Shown: positions 35,546 to 45,999 of the stretch, in pieces
How positions within the stretch are numbered: the first letter of the stretch is position 1
How the letters are laid out: each line of letters starts with the position of its first letter
DNA from: Eonycteris spelaea
Lineage: Eukaryota; Chordata; Mammalia; Chiroptera; Pteropodidae
Direction: 5' to 3'
Assembly: GCA_003508835.1 (NCBI GenBank)
Contig: PUFA01000072.1
Span: forward strand, 2,418,001-2,482,000
Length of the DNA: 64,000 nucleotides
Program-made: the position numbers and the translations under genes
The notes under the pieces: generated by a model
Databases searched by the model: none
The model's input: the letters and a program-made list of their open reading frames with translations, nothing else
What the model was told of the DNA's origin: nothing

Positions 35546-37449
35546 CAGTACCATGCACCAGGCTCTGGGGCAGAGGGGAAGACCCAGCTTGTGGGGGGCA
35601 GACCCAGCCCTGGTGGAGCGACTCCAGGCAACACGCAGCTGCCCTTCTGCACGCAGCCCTGCCAGACTGCGTGGATGCTTCACGCACACAGAGGGCTGGG
35701 CTCCCTCCCCTGGCCTGGCGACATCACTTCTGAGAACCACCAGGAAACCGCACCCGCTGTTCGGGAGCTGCCCGCAAACCCTCAGAGTCCCGCCGCCCCC
35801 ACCAGCGCGTTCTTAGCGCCTGCCACAGCGTTTCTTCAGTTTCCGCTCAGAGGTTGGATCTTTTCTTCCTTTCTCTCTCTCTCTCTCTCTTTTTTTCCTT
35901 TCATGTCACGCTTCGGGGCACTTTGCTAGAGAACAGGTGGAAATAATGCATTTTACACGCAGAAGCCGACTCTGAGGTGACCGGGTCCCTCCACGCCCCC
36001 AGGGAGAGGCCTGGGGTTAATGTGCTGTCTCTGCGTCTCCGCCTGGACAATGCCGGCAGGTGGGTGGCATCAGAGACGTCAGATGCTCTCGGACTCTGCG
36101 ATGTGCTTTTATGAGATAAGCCGGCAGTGTCCACTCGGGTCGAGGGATTGGCACGATGCTCTTAGCCATGACAAGGAATCCTGACCAGCTTCTCCCAGCC
36201 CTGGGTTGACCCAAGAATGTTCCAGCCCTGAGAGGTGGTGTGGTTTGGCCCTCGAATCCCAGAGGATGACGGAGGCACTGGTGAAGGCCCCCAGATGGCA
36301 ATTGCCCACCCTCCCTCTGCCGGCGGAGCCAGCTGCCCAGCTGCCCCAGCTTGGGGCTCTCTTGATGAACACATCAGTCCTAATTAGGGTGAAGAATTAA
36401 TAAAGGAGGCATTCGAACCTCTGCAGAGGCCAGGCTGGCCGGCATGGAGGACTTCCTTCCAATTTCCACCGGGACACTGGAAGGCCTGGGGTCCACGTGT
36501 GCATTTGGGTGGTGACAGTGACGTGACTGACCGTGCCACATGGACAGGGCACAGTGGAGCCTGTGAGGTGGGCACCGCAGCCCCTGCTCTGCGTCTCACT
36601 CAGGTGCCACGGCAGGTAGTGACGTGGGTACACTCTCCAGATGAGAGGAGTAGGTGTTCGTGATCTGAGCAACGGCACACCAGAAACGATGTTTTTCCAA
36701 AGAAAAAAAGGAGGGTGTGATCGTGGGCCCACACCAACCCTTCTTGCGGCTGTGCTTCCCAAACTATTGATTGCACATCTCTGCTCCTGGAATACTCCCC
36801 TGAGCCCTGGCATTAAGCTCCAAATCACAAAGGGAAAAGCAGCCTAGAAGGATGTGGGGGGCAGAGGTGGCGTAGTGATAACAGGCCTGGTCTAGCCCGG
36901 GAGAAAGGGGCCAAGTGGGACCTCACCGAGCCAACCCAGCTTTACAAAGCCTCTTCTCAGATGACTCCAAATGCAGCCAGCAGGGCCATCTTTTAAAGAG
37001 CTCCCGGCCAACCCCCACCAAGAGCCAACCACACTGAACTATTTGCAGGTGCTGTAAGCGAGACACGGAGGGCTAGGTTTGTAGGAGAACTCCCCGAGCA
37101 ACTGAAGGGCGGAGTTAACACACGGGGAAAGGCTACAGAAAAACAAAGATGAAACTCTGTCCAGGGATTTTTGCAAGGAAAACTCTGGCAACTTCTCCTT
37201 ATCCTGTCTCCAATCCGAAAGCCAAGACGGAGCGGCGGACCCGTCCACTATCTGGCTGGGACCAGGCGGCCCCTCCACAGCCACCTGTTAGTTCAAGTCC
37301 CGCAGCCGGGCGGGCAGGCACCGGGAGGCGCTGAAGTCGGCACAGTCCCCACTGGAGGCGTCCGGGCTCCTTCCCCGGAGGGAGCGGTGCCCACAGCCCT
37401 GGGACACCCAATTCCGGCTCCCAGAGGCGTTCCGACCTTACAATACCTA
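35546..37449. other. Intronic sequence proximal to the CpG island, no confident element
   Basis: Mostly unique sequence. A (TC)n run lies at 35870..35892. No exon or named repeat is seen. Confidence 0.4.
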
Positions 37450-38292
37450 CTATTCGGCCTCTTAGCGCCTCTGGGGGTCGCGGCGCCCCGCCCCTCCTGC
37501 CCTGACAGGCCGGCCACGCCCCTCCCAGACCGTCCCGGGTCCGCTGGTCTCCAGGGCGCACCCCAGTTCTCTGCCGAGGTCTCCTGCAGCCTTCTTGCCA
37601 AGGGACCACCACGGAGGGCTCGCTGTCCCAGTTAGGAGGCTCCTCGGTGTCGCTCCCCTCCCCTCCACACCCAGCAGGGAGGAGCGGCCAAGTAGCCCCG
37701 TGGAAAAGTAGGGTGCGGCTTAGGGTTTCGGCGGCGTCCAGCTCTGGCGACCCGACTCACCCAGACCCGCTAGGAGCTCAGCCCCCACCCCCACCCCTCG
37801 GCCCCGGCCTGAAGCGAGTGACGAGCGGTGCCGGCGCTCCCCGCCCCCGGCCAGCCCCGCCCCAGGATGGCCAGTTCCCATAGCAATCGCACAGACACCG
37901 GTTGCCAAGCAACCCCTCCCCCTCCTCCCTCCCCTCCTCTCGCGTTCGCTCCCCCCAACCCCAGCCTCCTCCCGCCCCCTCGCCAGCCTCCACCTCCCCC
38001 GGGGGCGCTGGCGCGGCCCCTCGGGATCGCTCCGGTGTCCGGCTGCGCGCGCGCGCGTGAGTTGCGGGGTGTTTCATTGTGTCTGTGTGCGAGGGGGGTG
38101 TGCGTGTGCTCGTGGAGAGTTTGTGGGATCGGTGTGTTGGGGGTCCCCAGCCTGAAGGGACCCGAGCGGGCACACGGCTGGCCGGAGGGGCACCCGCGCG
38201 CTCTCTCCGTATCCTTTGTGTGTCGCGCGGAGCCAGCGCCGCGCCCACCCCCTTCCCGGCCGGCGCCCTGGACAGGGTGTGTGGTGTGTGTG

Positions 38293-38325
<33 letters not shown>

Positions 38326-38333
38326 CGCGCGTG
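38293..38333. repeat. (TG)n(CG)n alternating purine-pyrimidine tract in intron 1
   Basis: About 41 bases of strictly alternating purine and pyrimidine, first TG units and then CG units on the plus strand, lie about 30-70 nt inside intron 1 from the splice donor. Such tracts are classic left-handed (Z) DNA formers and are length-polymorphic. Confidence 0.93.
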
Positions 38334-38363
38334 GGGGTGGGTGGGGGTGCAGGGGCAGACAGT

Positions 38364-38365
38364 AC
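38364..38365 (-). other. CACNG4: Splice donor of CACNG4 intron 1
   Basis: On the minus strand the sequence reads ATCGAAG|GTACTG, a GT donor directly after the first base of the split glycine codon. The position fits the TARP family, where exon 1 ends within the Glu-Gly pair after the conserved double cysteine. The reading frame stays open past this point, but the predicted protein loses all family similarity at once, which confirms the exon edge. Confidence 0.92.
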
Positions 38366-38585
38366 CTTCGATGCAGCACACCCGCCACAGCCCCGAGTGG
38401 GTGAGGTCGCCGCGGGCGCGGCGGGGCGGGGGCCCGTCGTCCATGGTCAGGTTGGTGCCGTTGCAGATGTGCGCGCTGGAGTAGAGCCAGTAGTCGGTGC
38501 CGATGGCGATGGCCATGAGCGAGAAGGCGGCGAAGGCTCCGGCCGTGGTCAGCAGCATCTGCAGCCCGCGGTCGCATCGCACCAT
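38366..38585 (-). CDS. CACNG4: CACNG4 exon 1 (TARP gamma-4, N-terminal 73 codons)
   Basis: This is coding exon 1 of the voltage-dependent calcium channel gamma-4 subunit. Gamma-4 is a transmembrane AMPA-receptor regulatory protein (TARP) of the claudin-like superfamily that controls AMPA-receptor trafficking and gating at the neuronal plasma membrane. Visible parts are a short cytosolic start (MVRCDRGLQ), a first membrane segment at about residues 10-30, DYW at 31-33, two N-glycosylation sequons in the first extracellular loop (NGT at 42, NLT at 45), and the superfamily motif GLWRVCC at 65-71. The sequence matches remembered mammalian gamma-4. Gamma-8 differs in its longer start and loop. The ATG at 38585 sits in GCCCACCATGG, a near-perfect Kozak context, and no in-frame upstream ATG was seen. 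The exon is 220 nt, so codon 74 (Gly) is split after its first base. Exon 2 (continuing the extracellular loop) is not in the window. Confidence 0.97.
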
Positions 38586-38599
38586 GGTGGGCGCCTCAT
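38549..38599 (-). promoter_or_regulatory. Out-of-frame uORF overlapping the CACNG4 start codon
   Basis: An ATG lies 14 nt upstream of the main start (A at 38599) and is read in another frame. It encodes 16 residues ([16 protein letters not shown]) and stops at TGA 38551..38549, inside the first coding exon. An A at -3 gives it a fair context, while the main ATG has a better one. Overlapping uORFs of this kind usually lower initiation at the main start. Any transcript starting upstream of 38599 would contain it. Whether it is translated is inference. Confidence 0.6.
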
Positions 38600-38898
38600 A
38601 GTCCGCCCGCCGGCCCGGCCCGCCGCGCCCGCCCGCCCTCCTCCCTCCGCGCACCGCTCCGGGGGCGCCCGGGCTGGGGGGGCCGAGGGCCGGGGGGCGG
38701 CGCCGCGCTGCGAGCTCCGGCCCCGCGCCCCGGGCGTGCCTGCGCTCTGGCCGTGCCGGGGCTCAAACTCCGAGGCGCGGCGGGCAGTGAGGGCTGCGCG
38801 GGCCGCCGGGCGGGCTGGCGGCGGCGGCCGGGGGCTCCTCCCTCTCGGCCCGCCCTCCCCGCTCGGCCCGCGCCTCCTCCCGCGCCCTCCGCGCGCGC

Positions 38899-38950
<52 letters not shown>

Positions 38951-39085
38951 TCCGGGCCCGCGCCCGGCTCCTCTCGGCGCCGCCCCTCGCGCCTCGGCCC
39001 CCGCCCGGGTTTGCGCTCCGCTCCCTTCGCCTCTCCGCGCCGGCTCGGATTTCTCGCTCTCCCCGCGCTCGCGCGCGCGCTCTCT
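38586..39085 (-). promoter_or_regulatory. CACNG4: CACNG4 5' leader and TATA-less GC-rich promoter region
   Basis: The 500 bases upstream of the start codon are extremely GC- and CpG-rich, contain the (CGG)15 run, and show no evident TATA box. Near the far edge is a GA/CG-rich stretch on the minus strand (about 39060..39100). This is the typical form of a brain gene promoter inside a CpG island. The transcription start cannot be placed from sequence alone, so the boundary between leader and promoter is undefined. Confidence 0.75.
38901..38945 (-). repeat. (CGG)15 trinucleotide repeat upstream of CACNG4
   Basis: On the plus strand this is fifteen uninterrupted GCC units, reading as CGG/GGC on the gene strand. 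It lies 316-360 nt upstream of the start codon, so it is in the 5' leader or core promoter. Uninterrupted CGG runs in CpG-island leaders are length-variable in mammals. Confidence 0.95.
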
Positions 39086-39789
39086 CTCTCGCTCTCCCAG
39101 GGTTCATTCACATTATCAGAGCGAAGGAAGCCACGGCACGGGTTCCCGCGAGGACAGACGGGAAACCGCGTCTCCAGCACCTGGCTCGCCCAGCCCAGGA
39201 CACTCAGCCTCCCCTTCGACGGTTGGGGACTCTTTAACATGTGGAGGGAGTGTGTGTGGTGACCCTCTTTCCTCGTGTACATATCTGTGCCTTTACCTGG
39301 CGATGCATGTATAGGAGCGTGGGAGTGAGTGTCAGAGTTCCAGAAGCCCCAGATGTAAGTCACAGCTGGGAGACCCTGCAGGCCACGCCAGGCCCTGACC
39401 ACTCCCCTCCCGCACCCAGGTGGCTCCTGCCTTCTGCAGCTCCTGGGGACCTGCTGGCAGGGCCTGGGGGCACCCAGACTTTGGGGTTGAGGCAGAAGGG
39501 AGGTGTCAGTCTGAGGTCATTTGAGAGAGTGGGTGGTGAGGTGATTGAAGCCGGGGCGCACCCCATTATTAAATTTCGGATGGCATATTACTGCGAGGCG
39601 AGGAACGCCTGGGTTGTACTAGATTCAAGTATACCAGCCCCCTGCGTCCCTCTTTCTCCCATCTCTCTTCAAAACCTTTATTTCTTTTTGCCTTTCGCTC
39701 TACTCAGGCTTAACTGGCTTTTTCTTTCCCTCACTGCTTCCCCTTTATCACCAGCCGCTGCTCCAAGCCCTGCTGGCTTCACTTAATTG

Positions 39790-40212
39790 CCTTTGCTGCG
39801 AGCATGCTCTCAACCTGGACACACTCCCTTCCTCTCAGAGCCAGTCCAGGCTCCTCCGTGGAAAGCCAGCTCCAAACTCCCCTCCAGGAGGTCCCCAGAG
39901 ACCAGCACCTGGTCTATCGTGCCTCCCTACCTCCCCAAAGCTCACGTGGTTGGCATCCCTGTCGGGTGTCCTGTGGGGTGCAGTGCTGGACGCCCTCAGG
40001 CAAGTGAAAGAGGAATATGGAGCACTGCTGTTCTTGCAAAATGCAGCTTAACTGTCACCTCCTTTGTGGCACCTTCCCTGGCTCCTACTACCCAGAGAAA
40101 ATCGGTGACCCGCAAGCTAGAACGAACAGATCTCTCGCCCAGGAGATTGTGAGCCTTCTCCGTACCTGACATATATGAGAAGTGCTTAAGATATATTTGC
40201 TGAGTGAGAAGT
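39790..40212 (+). mobile_element. L2 LINE 3' region, plus
   Basis: 'cagcttaactgtcacctc' followed by 'gtggcaccttccctggct' and 'agattgtgagccttctcc', then 'agatatatttgctgagtg', is a clear forward L2 3' region. Confidence 0.8.
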
Positions 40213-40984
40213 GTTCCTTGGTTGGGGAAAATAGAGCATATAAAAAAAGGGAGAAAAATCCAAGACAGTATATATAGCCCGAGGACCAGACTGGCTGCAT
40301 TAATTAGCATTGTCGGCCCCCTTCTCCTGCCTTTGGGGTGTCTGTTCTGCTTCTTCAAAGTCTCAGAGAACAAGAGTCATCATCTCTATGTTACTTCCAC
40401 CCACCTGCCACCTGATCTGGGGTTCTGAACACAGCAGGTGCCCAATGTGTGCCTGAAGGTGTACAGCAGGTGTGAGAGAGCTTGTTGTGGCTCAGAACAG
40501 GGCTGCTCATCTCTACCCCTAATATCCACAAGGATAAATTCTGGGTTTTTCTCAGAAGCCCCCAGAAAGATGGATCTCAAGCTTTTCTTTGTTTTTGTTT
40601 TTGTTTTTCTTTTCATTTTATTTTCTTTTCCTTCTTCCCCTCCTCCTCCTGCAAGGAACAAGTCTTTACCTTATATTAAATCTTAAACAGAAGCCCAACA
40701 TAAACAAACCAGGTCTCCCACAAGTTAGCCTTGTAGGTAAGCACTGGCATTATTCTGGCTGAATGGGGGACCCAGAGTACTCGTATCCCCCCCCCCACAC
40801 CCCATGGTGTGAAAATCAACATCCTGAGCTAGATCCTGGGACTCTCAGAGATGATATCTGAGTGGTGAGGCCTTCCCAAAAGCAACAGATCCTTACAGAG
40901 ACAAAGCAGAAGTCTTCATCAGAGTCCTGCTAGATAGACCAGCTCCTGCCTCTACTCTGAGGAGCGTGTGGGAGAGTTGAGAGA

Positions 40985-41165
40985 GCTCTGGGCCAGGAGC
41001 CAAGACAGTCGCCATGTCCCGCTGGCTCCACGACTCACGAGCAGGGTGATTTGGACAAGCCAAAACCACCTGGGAGAAAGACACCGCTCTGGGCTCCCTT
41101 TCAGAGTTGTTTTGAGGGTCAAATAAATTAGCTTTGCACATCGCATACACTGAGCGACCATTGTG
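40985..41165 (+). mobile_element. MIR fragment, plus
   Basis: 'gagttgttttgagggtca' and 'aataaattagctttgcac' match the MIR 3' half, with a diverged head before them. Confidence 0.55.
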
Positions 41166-41194
41166 GGCTGAGTAGTAAATGCCTCCTTACCTAT

Positions 41195-41375
41195 CTTTTT
41201 TTTTGGACGCCGTCTAGGGGACGGACATTTTCTGTTAATTCCACTGTTATCCCCTTACGACACCTGGAAAATCCAAGGCACAGAGAAGTTGAGTAACTTG
41301 CTCAAGGCCTCACACCTGGAAGATCTCAGGTCAGATCCTGATGACGTCAAGGCCAGAGTGTTTCGGGGACGACAC
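41195..41375 (-). mobile_element. MIR fragment, minus
   Basis: 'aaggcacagagaagttga' followed by 'gtaacttgctcaaggcct' is the reversed MIR core. Confidence 0.75.
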
Positions 41376-41999
41376 TAAACAGCCTCTTGGTCCTTGTCAA
41401 GTACCTCTCAGTGGCGTTGTTATTACCCATTAATTTGGGGGACAGGGACTCCAGTGGGGGCTTGGCGGTTTGCCTTTCCTTCTGTGGACACCTGACGGGC
41501 AGCCCATGCTTAGTCCTGAGACTGTGAGGGTGTAGACTGTGGAGTCAAATAAGGACTTGACCGCCAGCGAAGGGAGCTAGAGCAAAACTCAAGGCTGTCT
41601 GAGACCATTTATCATGCCTGGGTGATCACAATTTAAATCTGGAAATTTCTGCTCAGCTGGATTAGAGAACTCTAAGTGGCAGTATTTAACTGCTGCCTGA
41701 GGTCCCTGGAGTTTCTCCCATGTGACATTTTCAGATCTGAGCGAGGGAGGTGTCCTTTGCTTGCTCCGGGGGAGGCTCTGGATTGGCTGTGTTCTGGTGA
41801 GGATGAACACTTGGCATCTTTCCCCAAGGGGCCACTCGGCATGAGTTTTATTGTTGGGGGAGGGGGTGTCATCATACATATTTCCTCTCTGGACAGCTGA
41901 GAAGGTGGAGATATTTGGACCTGTCCTCCAAAGCTGTCTTTTTCAACACAAAGTGGTTTCTTTCTCTCTCTTGGGATCCCTTCGGGTAATTATCACAAT

Positions 42000-42310
42000 T
42001 CTTCACTTTACTTTCGCTGTGAAGACAAAGCTTTAATGAGCTTGGAACCCTCCCATGATCTCAACTCCAGGGCGAAGTGGCCGGGAGAGGAATACGATAT
42101 TAGGCTGCTTGTGCCACGTAACATGCATGTAACGTGTGTGTCAAAATGGTGAAGAAGCTGCATTTGCAGTCACGGGGAGGAGGAAGGGGGAGGCCCTCCA
42201 CCAGCTAGGGAGCACGGTGGCTCCAAAAGCCGTCATTAAAAGCTTTGTTTCCCCCTTTGTCCCCCAGAAATAATGACCTTCGTGTGGCAACTTTTTGTAA
42301 TCTCTCATTT
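42000..42310. promoter_or_regulatory. Repeat-free AT-rich block (regulatory candidate)
   Basis: An AT-leaning unique segment with motifs such as 'acaaagctttaatgagct' and 'agaaataatgaccttcgt' lies in GC-richer surroundings. This fits a conserved non-coding element, but only by composition. Confidence 0.25.
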
Positions 42311-42819
42311 TCATGCCCAAAGCAGATGGTTCTGCCAATATCAGAAGGCTTAGTTGGGGGATTTGGGAAGCTTGGGAGAGATCTCAGGTGAATAGACATA
42401 AAGCGTAATTTTGAGTTTCTACAGCGAGGGGTTGAGGATGAGTCTTAGAAGGTTCCGGGGCTTGGCTCAGTGTGGAGCCTTATCTGCAACCCCTCCAGCT
42501 GCTCAGAATCCAAAAAGAATGCCTCCAAGACCTGGTACGACAGCCTCCTCTCCATCAGATTACGCACACTGCAAGAATGGCTCTTTCCTTTTTTTCACTA
42601 TTGCAGTAGGTTCCTTTGAGGGAGCATGGAGATCAGAATGCGCTGCTTGGCTTTACGTGTTCAAGCTTATTCTGTTTCATTTGCTTACTACTTACATCCC
42701 ATTCGAGGTGATTGGAGCTGGATAAGCAGCGTTCTTTTTCATCTCTGCCACAAAGCAGCGACATGCTCACCATCCCCGCACCAGGCCAGCCCCTAGAAGT
42801 GCAGAGGGGAGGAAAGCAG

Positions 42820-43010
42820 CCCGTAACCAGTGCCGTCTGAGTGCCAGGCACTCCGTGGGCTGCCACTTAATCATGGCAGCAACTGTAACAGGTGGACGGC
42901 TTTACTCTCTTTCTGTAGAGGATGAACCTGCAGCTAAACAGTAAGTGGCCGAGCAGGGATTTGAACCCAGCTCTTCCTGGAGCACAGCCGGGCTCTGTCA
43001 GCCCCTGCAC
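42820..43010 (-). mobile_element. MIR fragment, minus
   Basis: 'tctgagtgccaggcactc', 'acagtaagtggccgagca' and 'gggatttgaacccagctc' follow reversed MIR order. Confidence 0.85.
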
Positions 43011-44244
43011 TGCACCCCGTTCCCCCGAGAGTGCAGAGGCTCAGGGTCTTCCAAGCCCCTGCCACTCTCCTCCTTCCTGTACGTATCCCGATGAAACCAG
43101 GTTCAAATGATTATCTAAGTCACATGGGGGTGGAGAGTCGAGGAAAGGGCTGCACCTGTAGCCAGGTGGGCGAGCAGCCTCCCGTTTCCTGGGGAGGTAG
43201 GGGCAGCTGGGCCGATGGCAGGTGCTGACCAGCCTTCGGAGTCCACCTGGCTCCTACCCTCAAGACTGGCCAGAGTCGGGGAGAAGGCCAGCCCCTCACC
43301 CAGGCTGGTGGCTTCTCTGAGGCAGCTCTGGCCTCTGGCTGCCCCTCTCTCCTGGGCATTTTCCGTTTCCTGTTGGTAGGAGGATGCAGTGTTAAGCGGC
43401 GAACAAAACAGTGTCCTGTGAGTGAAGTCCGCGTGGGCTTATTTGAGACCTGTGTGTGTTTCCAAAATTGATCCCAACAGGGGCTGCACTCAGTGGCATG
43501 CCATGCTGTCACCGGTATGAGAACCTTCTCCGGAACCAGTCCTGACGACGAGCAGCTGGTATTAACAGCCTGTGTGGCCAAAGCTTCCGGCCCAGCACGC
43601 TGGGTACTTAGCTGGTTATTCTGAGAACATTCTTTTCAAAACACTCAACAGGACAAACAGACCAGAGCTTCCTTTGTCCACAGCCAGCTCTCAGACCGAG
43701 CCGACTCTCAGAGGGCTAAGAACACTCCAAGGAAGAAATCAGCAGAAACGTTGGAAGATGGGGGTGGGGAGGATGGTCAATGACAGCTCATTCCGCAACG
43801 AACATGTATCATTTGTGTTTTTACCAAAGAAGAGCTTTTAATTCCTAAAATATAACAGCCTTGTGCAGGAGCTGGAAGAAAAGGTAGCTTTCATACAGAA
43901 CTTTGCTGCAAAGTGCCTGGCCGCGGAATGAAAGCTTTGGTTCAGGGCAGGCCTGGCTCCTTCTGACTTCTGAACTGCACCTGCCTTTTCATCTCCTGCC
44001 TCCCCGCGGCTCTCAGCCGCCCGCCGGGGGATGCAGGCTGCTCCTCCCCTCGGCCCCCTGTGCTTGCTGCTGGGTGGGAGGGCTTGCTTTATACTGCAGA
44101 TGTCTTTCTGAATCATGGATATTAATTGAATATTTGCGTCTGCCTCCTCTGTTCGCCGGCTCCGCTCTCTGTTATTGAAGAGCCGCTGGGCCTTTGCTCC
44201 TTTGCCCTCCAAAGCCCTTTTCTTATGACGGGAAAGAGAGGGTT

Positions 44245-44430
44245 GTCGGATCCAGGCTGACCCCGGTTTCTAGGCATTCGTGGCTGTGTGGCCTTGGACT
44301 AGTGCTGCACCTCTCTGGGCCTTGGTAAAATGGGGACCAAGCACCTGCTTCATGGGGCTGTTGTGCAGATTAAAGAAGGCCCAGGCAAGGAGGGGACGTG
44401 ACAGTGCTAATAGCCAGTGTTCACTCAGCT
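44245..44430 (+). mobile_element. MIR fragment, plus
   Basis: 'gtggctgtgtggccttgg', 'cacctctctgggccttgg' and 'tgttgtgcagattaaaga' follow forward MIR order. Confidence 0.75.
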
Positions 44431-45639
44431 CGTCGTAAGCTCCAGGCTTTTGAACTTCAGCAGTCAGGCTCCAGAACCCACGCTCATAATTTTGATTGAA
44501 ATAGGTACTAAATAAGTGGTAACTTCTATTATCTTGCTCATTAATACTCCCTAACAATTAGCTTTCGGTATCCTCACCTACCGACAATCACTGGCTTCAC
44601 CAGATGTACGCTTCCTTTTATAATCACCCATTCACTTATCCGAACCAGAAATATTGGATTTCTCTCAGTGAGACCGGACCTTTTTCTGTTGGTTCATTTG
44701 GTCCCCTGGGAACTTATGAATGTGAATCATCTGGGTGACAAAGTCTTCATTAAAATCCTTGCTGTCCATTGCCAAAACTCTCTGAAATCTCTTGGCCACA
44801 GAGCTGGGCTCGTGGCAACCGGTGGTATAGGAGCAGAGCCCAGGCAAGTGACTCGAGTCTCCTCAGCTGTCACAGGGCACTGCAAAGCCCACCCGCGTGG
44901 AGGTGTTGTGAAATTTGAAGATGATGTGTGAGGTCCGTGGCCCCAGCTGACCCAGGCAAGGTGGTTTGACATCAGCAGATGTCACTGCGAGAGGCACATG
45001 ATATCGCATCCGAAATAATATTAATTATATGGATGAGCAATGTGCCCAGAACTGCGGGGTTCTCTGCAAGTGGTCTGCAAAATCACGGGGTCTTCTCAGG
45101 CATGTCTGCCCGGACGTACCTGCTCCCCAGTGTGGCCACTGTGCACCTCAGGGCCTTCTCCATCCCTCCCACCGCCCCCGCCGCCCGGCCAAGGCAGCAC
45201 CAGGCAGAGCGAATTCTCAGACACAGACATCTGGCTCCGCTCGCTGCTGGATCTGATAAGAGTCCATTTCCAGTCCAGATAAACGGGATGGAAAATGAAT
45301 TGACTTCCTAGAGGAGATATTTTAAATGCTTTAGATCTTTTAAAATTCAAGGGAAAAAGACTTTGACTGATGTATCTGTAAGAGTGCTGTCACCTGGGGG
45401 ATGGTGCCTGCCGGGTGACTGAATGGCCCACTCTCACAGTCCATACCCAGAGAGGAGGCTCTGAGGGCAGCGCTGCTGGGCGGGTCTGTGCATCTGGGCC
45501 CCGGGTGCTGCTGTCCCCAGCTCCTGGCCTCGCCGCCTCTCGGGCTCCTGTGTGTGCTGAGCTTCAACAGGCTCTTGTCCCAGAAGAAGAAGGGTTCATG
45601 GTGGACTATGACGAACAGCAGCTCCAATTTACGGAGCAG

Positions 45640-45770
45640 TCCCATGTGCCCAGCACTTTACGACAAGAAAGATGGTGTTATTCCCATTTGACAGATGATG
45701 CAAGTGAAGCTCTGAGAGAGCGAGTGGCTTTCAGGGTCACGGCGAGTGAACAGAGAAGCTAGGATTCCAG
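45640..45770 (-). mobile_element. MIR fragment, minus
   Basis: 'gtgcccagcactttacga', 'cccatttgacagatgatg' and 'gaagctctgagagagcga' follow reversed MIR order. Confidence 0.8.
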
Positions 45771-45799
45771 TCTAGCACTGTCTCCAGAGACCGCCTTCT

Positions 45800-45985
45800 T
45801 CCCATAGCTCAACAGTTTTCAGCCCTGGATACCCTTGACGATGGCCGAGGGAGATTTAGGAAATACATGCCCTCCTCCCAGAGATTCTGACCACTCTGGA
45901 GTCGGGCCTAGGCAGTGATATCTTTCAAAGCTCCCAAATGATTTCTAATGTATAGTCCGGGATAGAACCGGGATACACAAGGCCA
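45800..45985. mobile_element. MER20-like hAT-Charlie DNA transposon remnant
   Basis: 'ccagagattctgaccact', 'tcgggcctaggcagtgat' and 'tcccaaatgatttctaat' fit the palindromic MER20-type family with inverted ends. Confidence 0.6.
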
Positions 45986-45999
45986 TGATGATGCCTTTG

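Larger units (their letters stand above)
1..38365 (-). other. CACNG4: CACNG4 intron 1 (5' portion)
   Basis: Everything downstream of the exon 1 donor on the gene strand is assigned to intron 1. No segment encodes the expected exon 2 protein (the HFPED and YLLR regions of TARPs), in line with the very long first intron known for human CACNG4. The interval is mostly MIR, L2, MLT1 and L1 debris plus unique sequence. No other gene was recognised on either strand. Confidence 0.8.
37450..39085. promoter_or_regulatory. CpG island over CACNG4 exon 1
   Basis: CpG dinucleotides are dense and barely depleted across this interval, unlike the flanks. The island covers the proximal part of intron 1, exon 1, the leader and the promoter. 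It contains three alternating CG runs (about 38045..38057, 38316..38332, 39068..39079). Edges were set by eye, not by a windowed calculation. Confidence 0.85.

Noticed and set aside
37770..38654. The 294-codon minus-strand frame taken as one intact CACNG4-related protein
   Set aside because: Only residues 24-96 of that frame are gamma-4. Upstream the first codon is GTG and there is no ATG, and downstream similarity stops exactly at the GT splice donor.
38079..39314. A 411-codon open frame on the plus strand antisense to CACNG4 exon 1
   Set aside because: It runs through the CpG island, the GT repeat and the GCC run, and its translation is low-complexity Arg/Ala/Val with no family motif. CpG islands give long chance frames on both strands.
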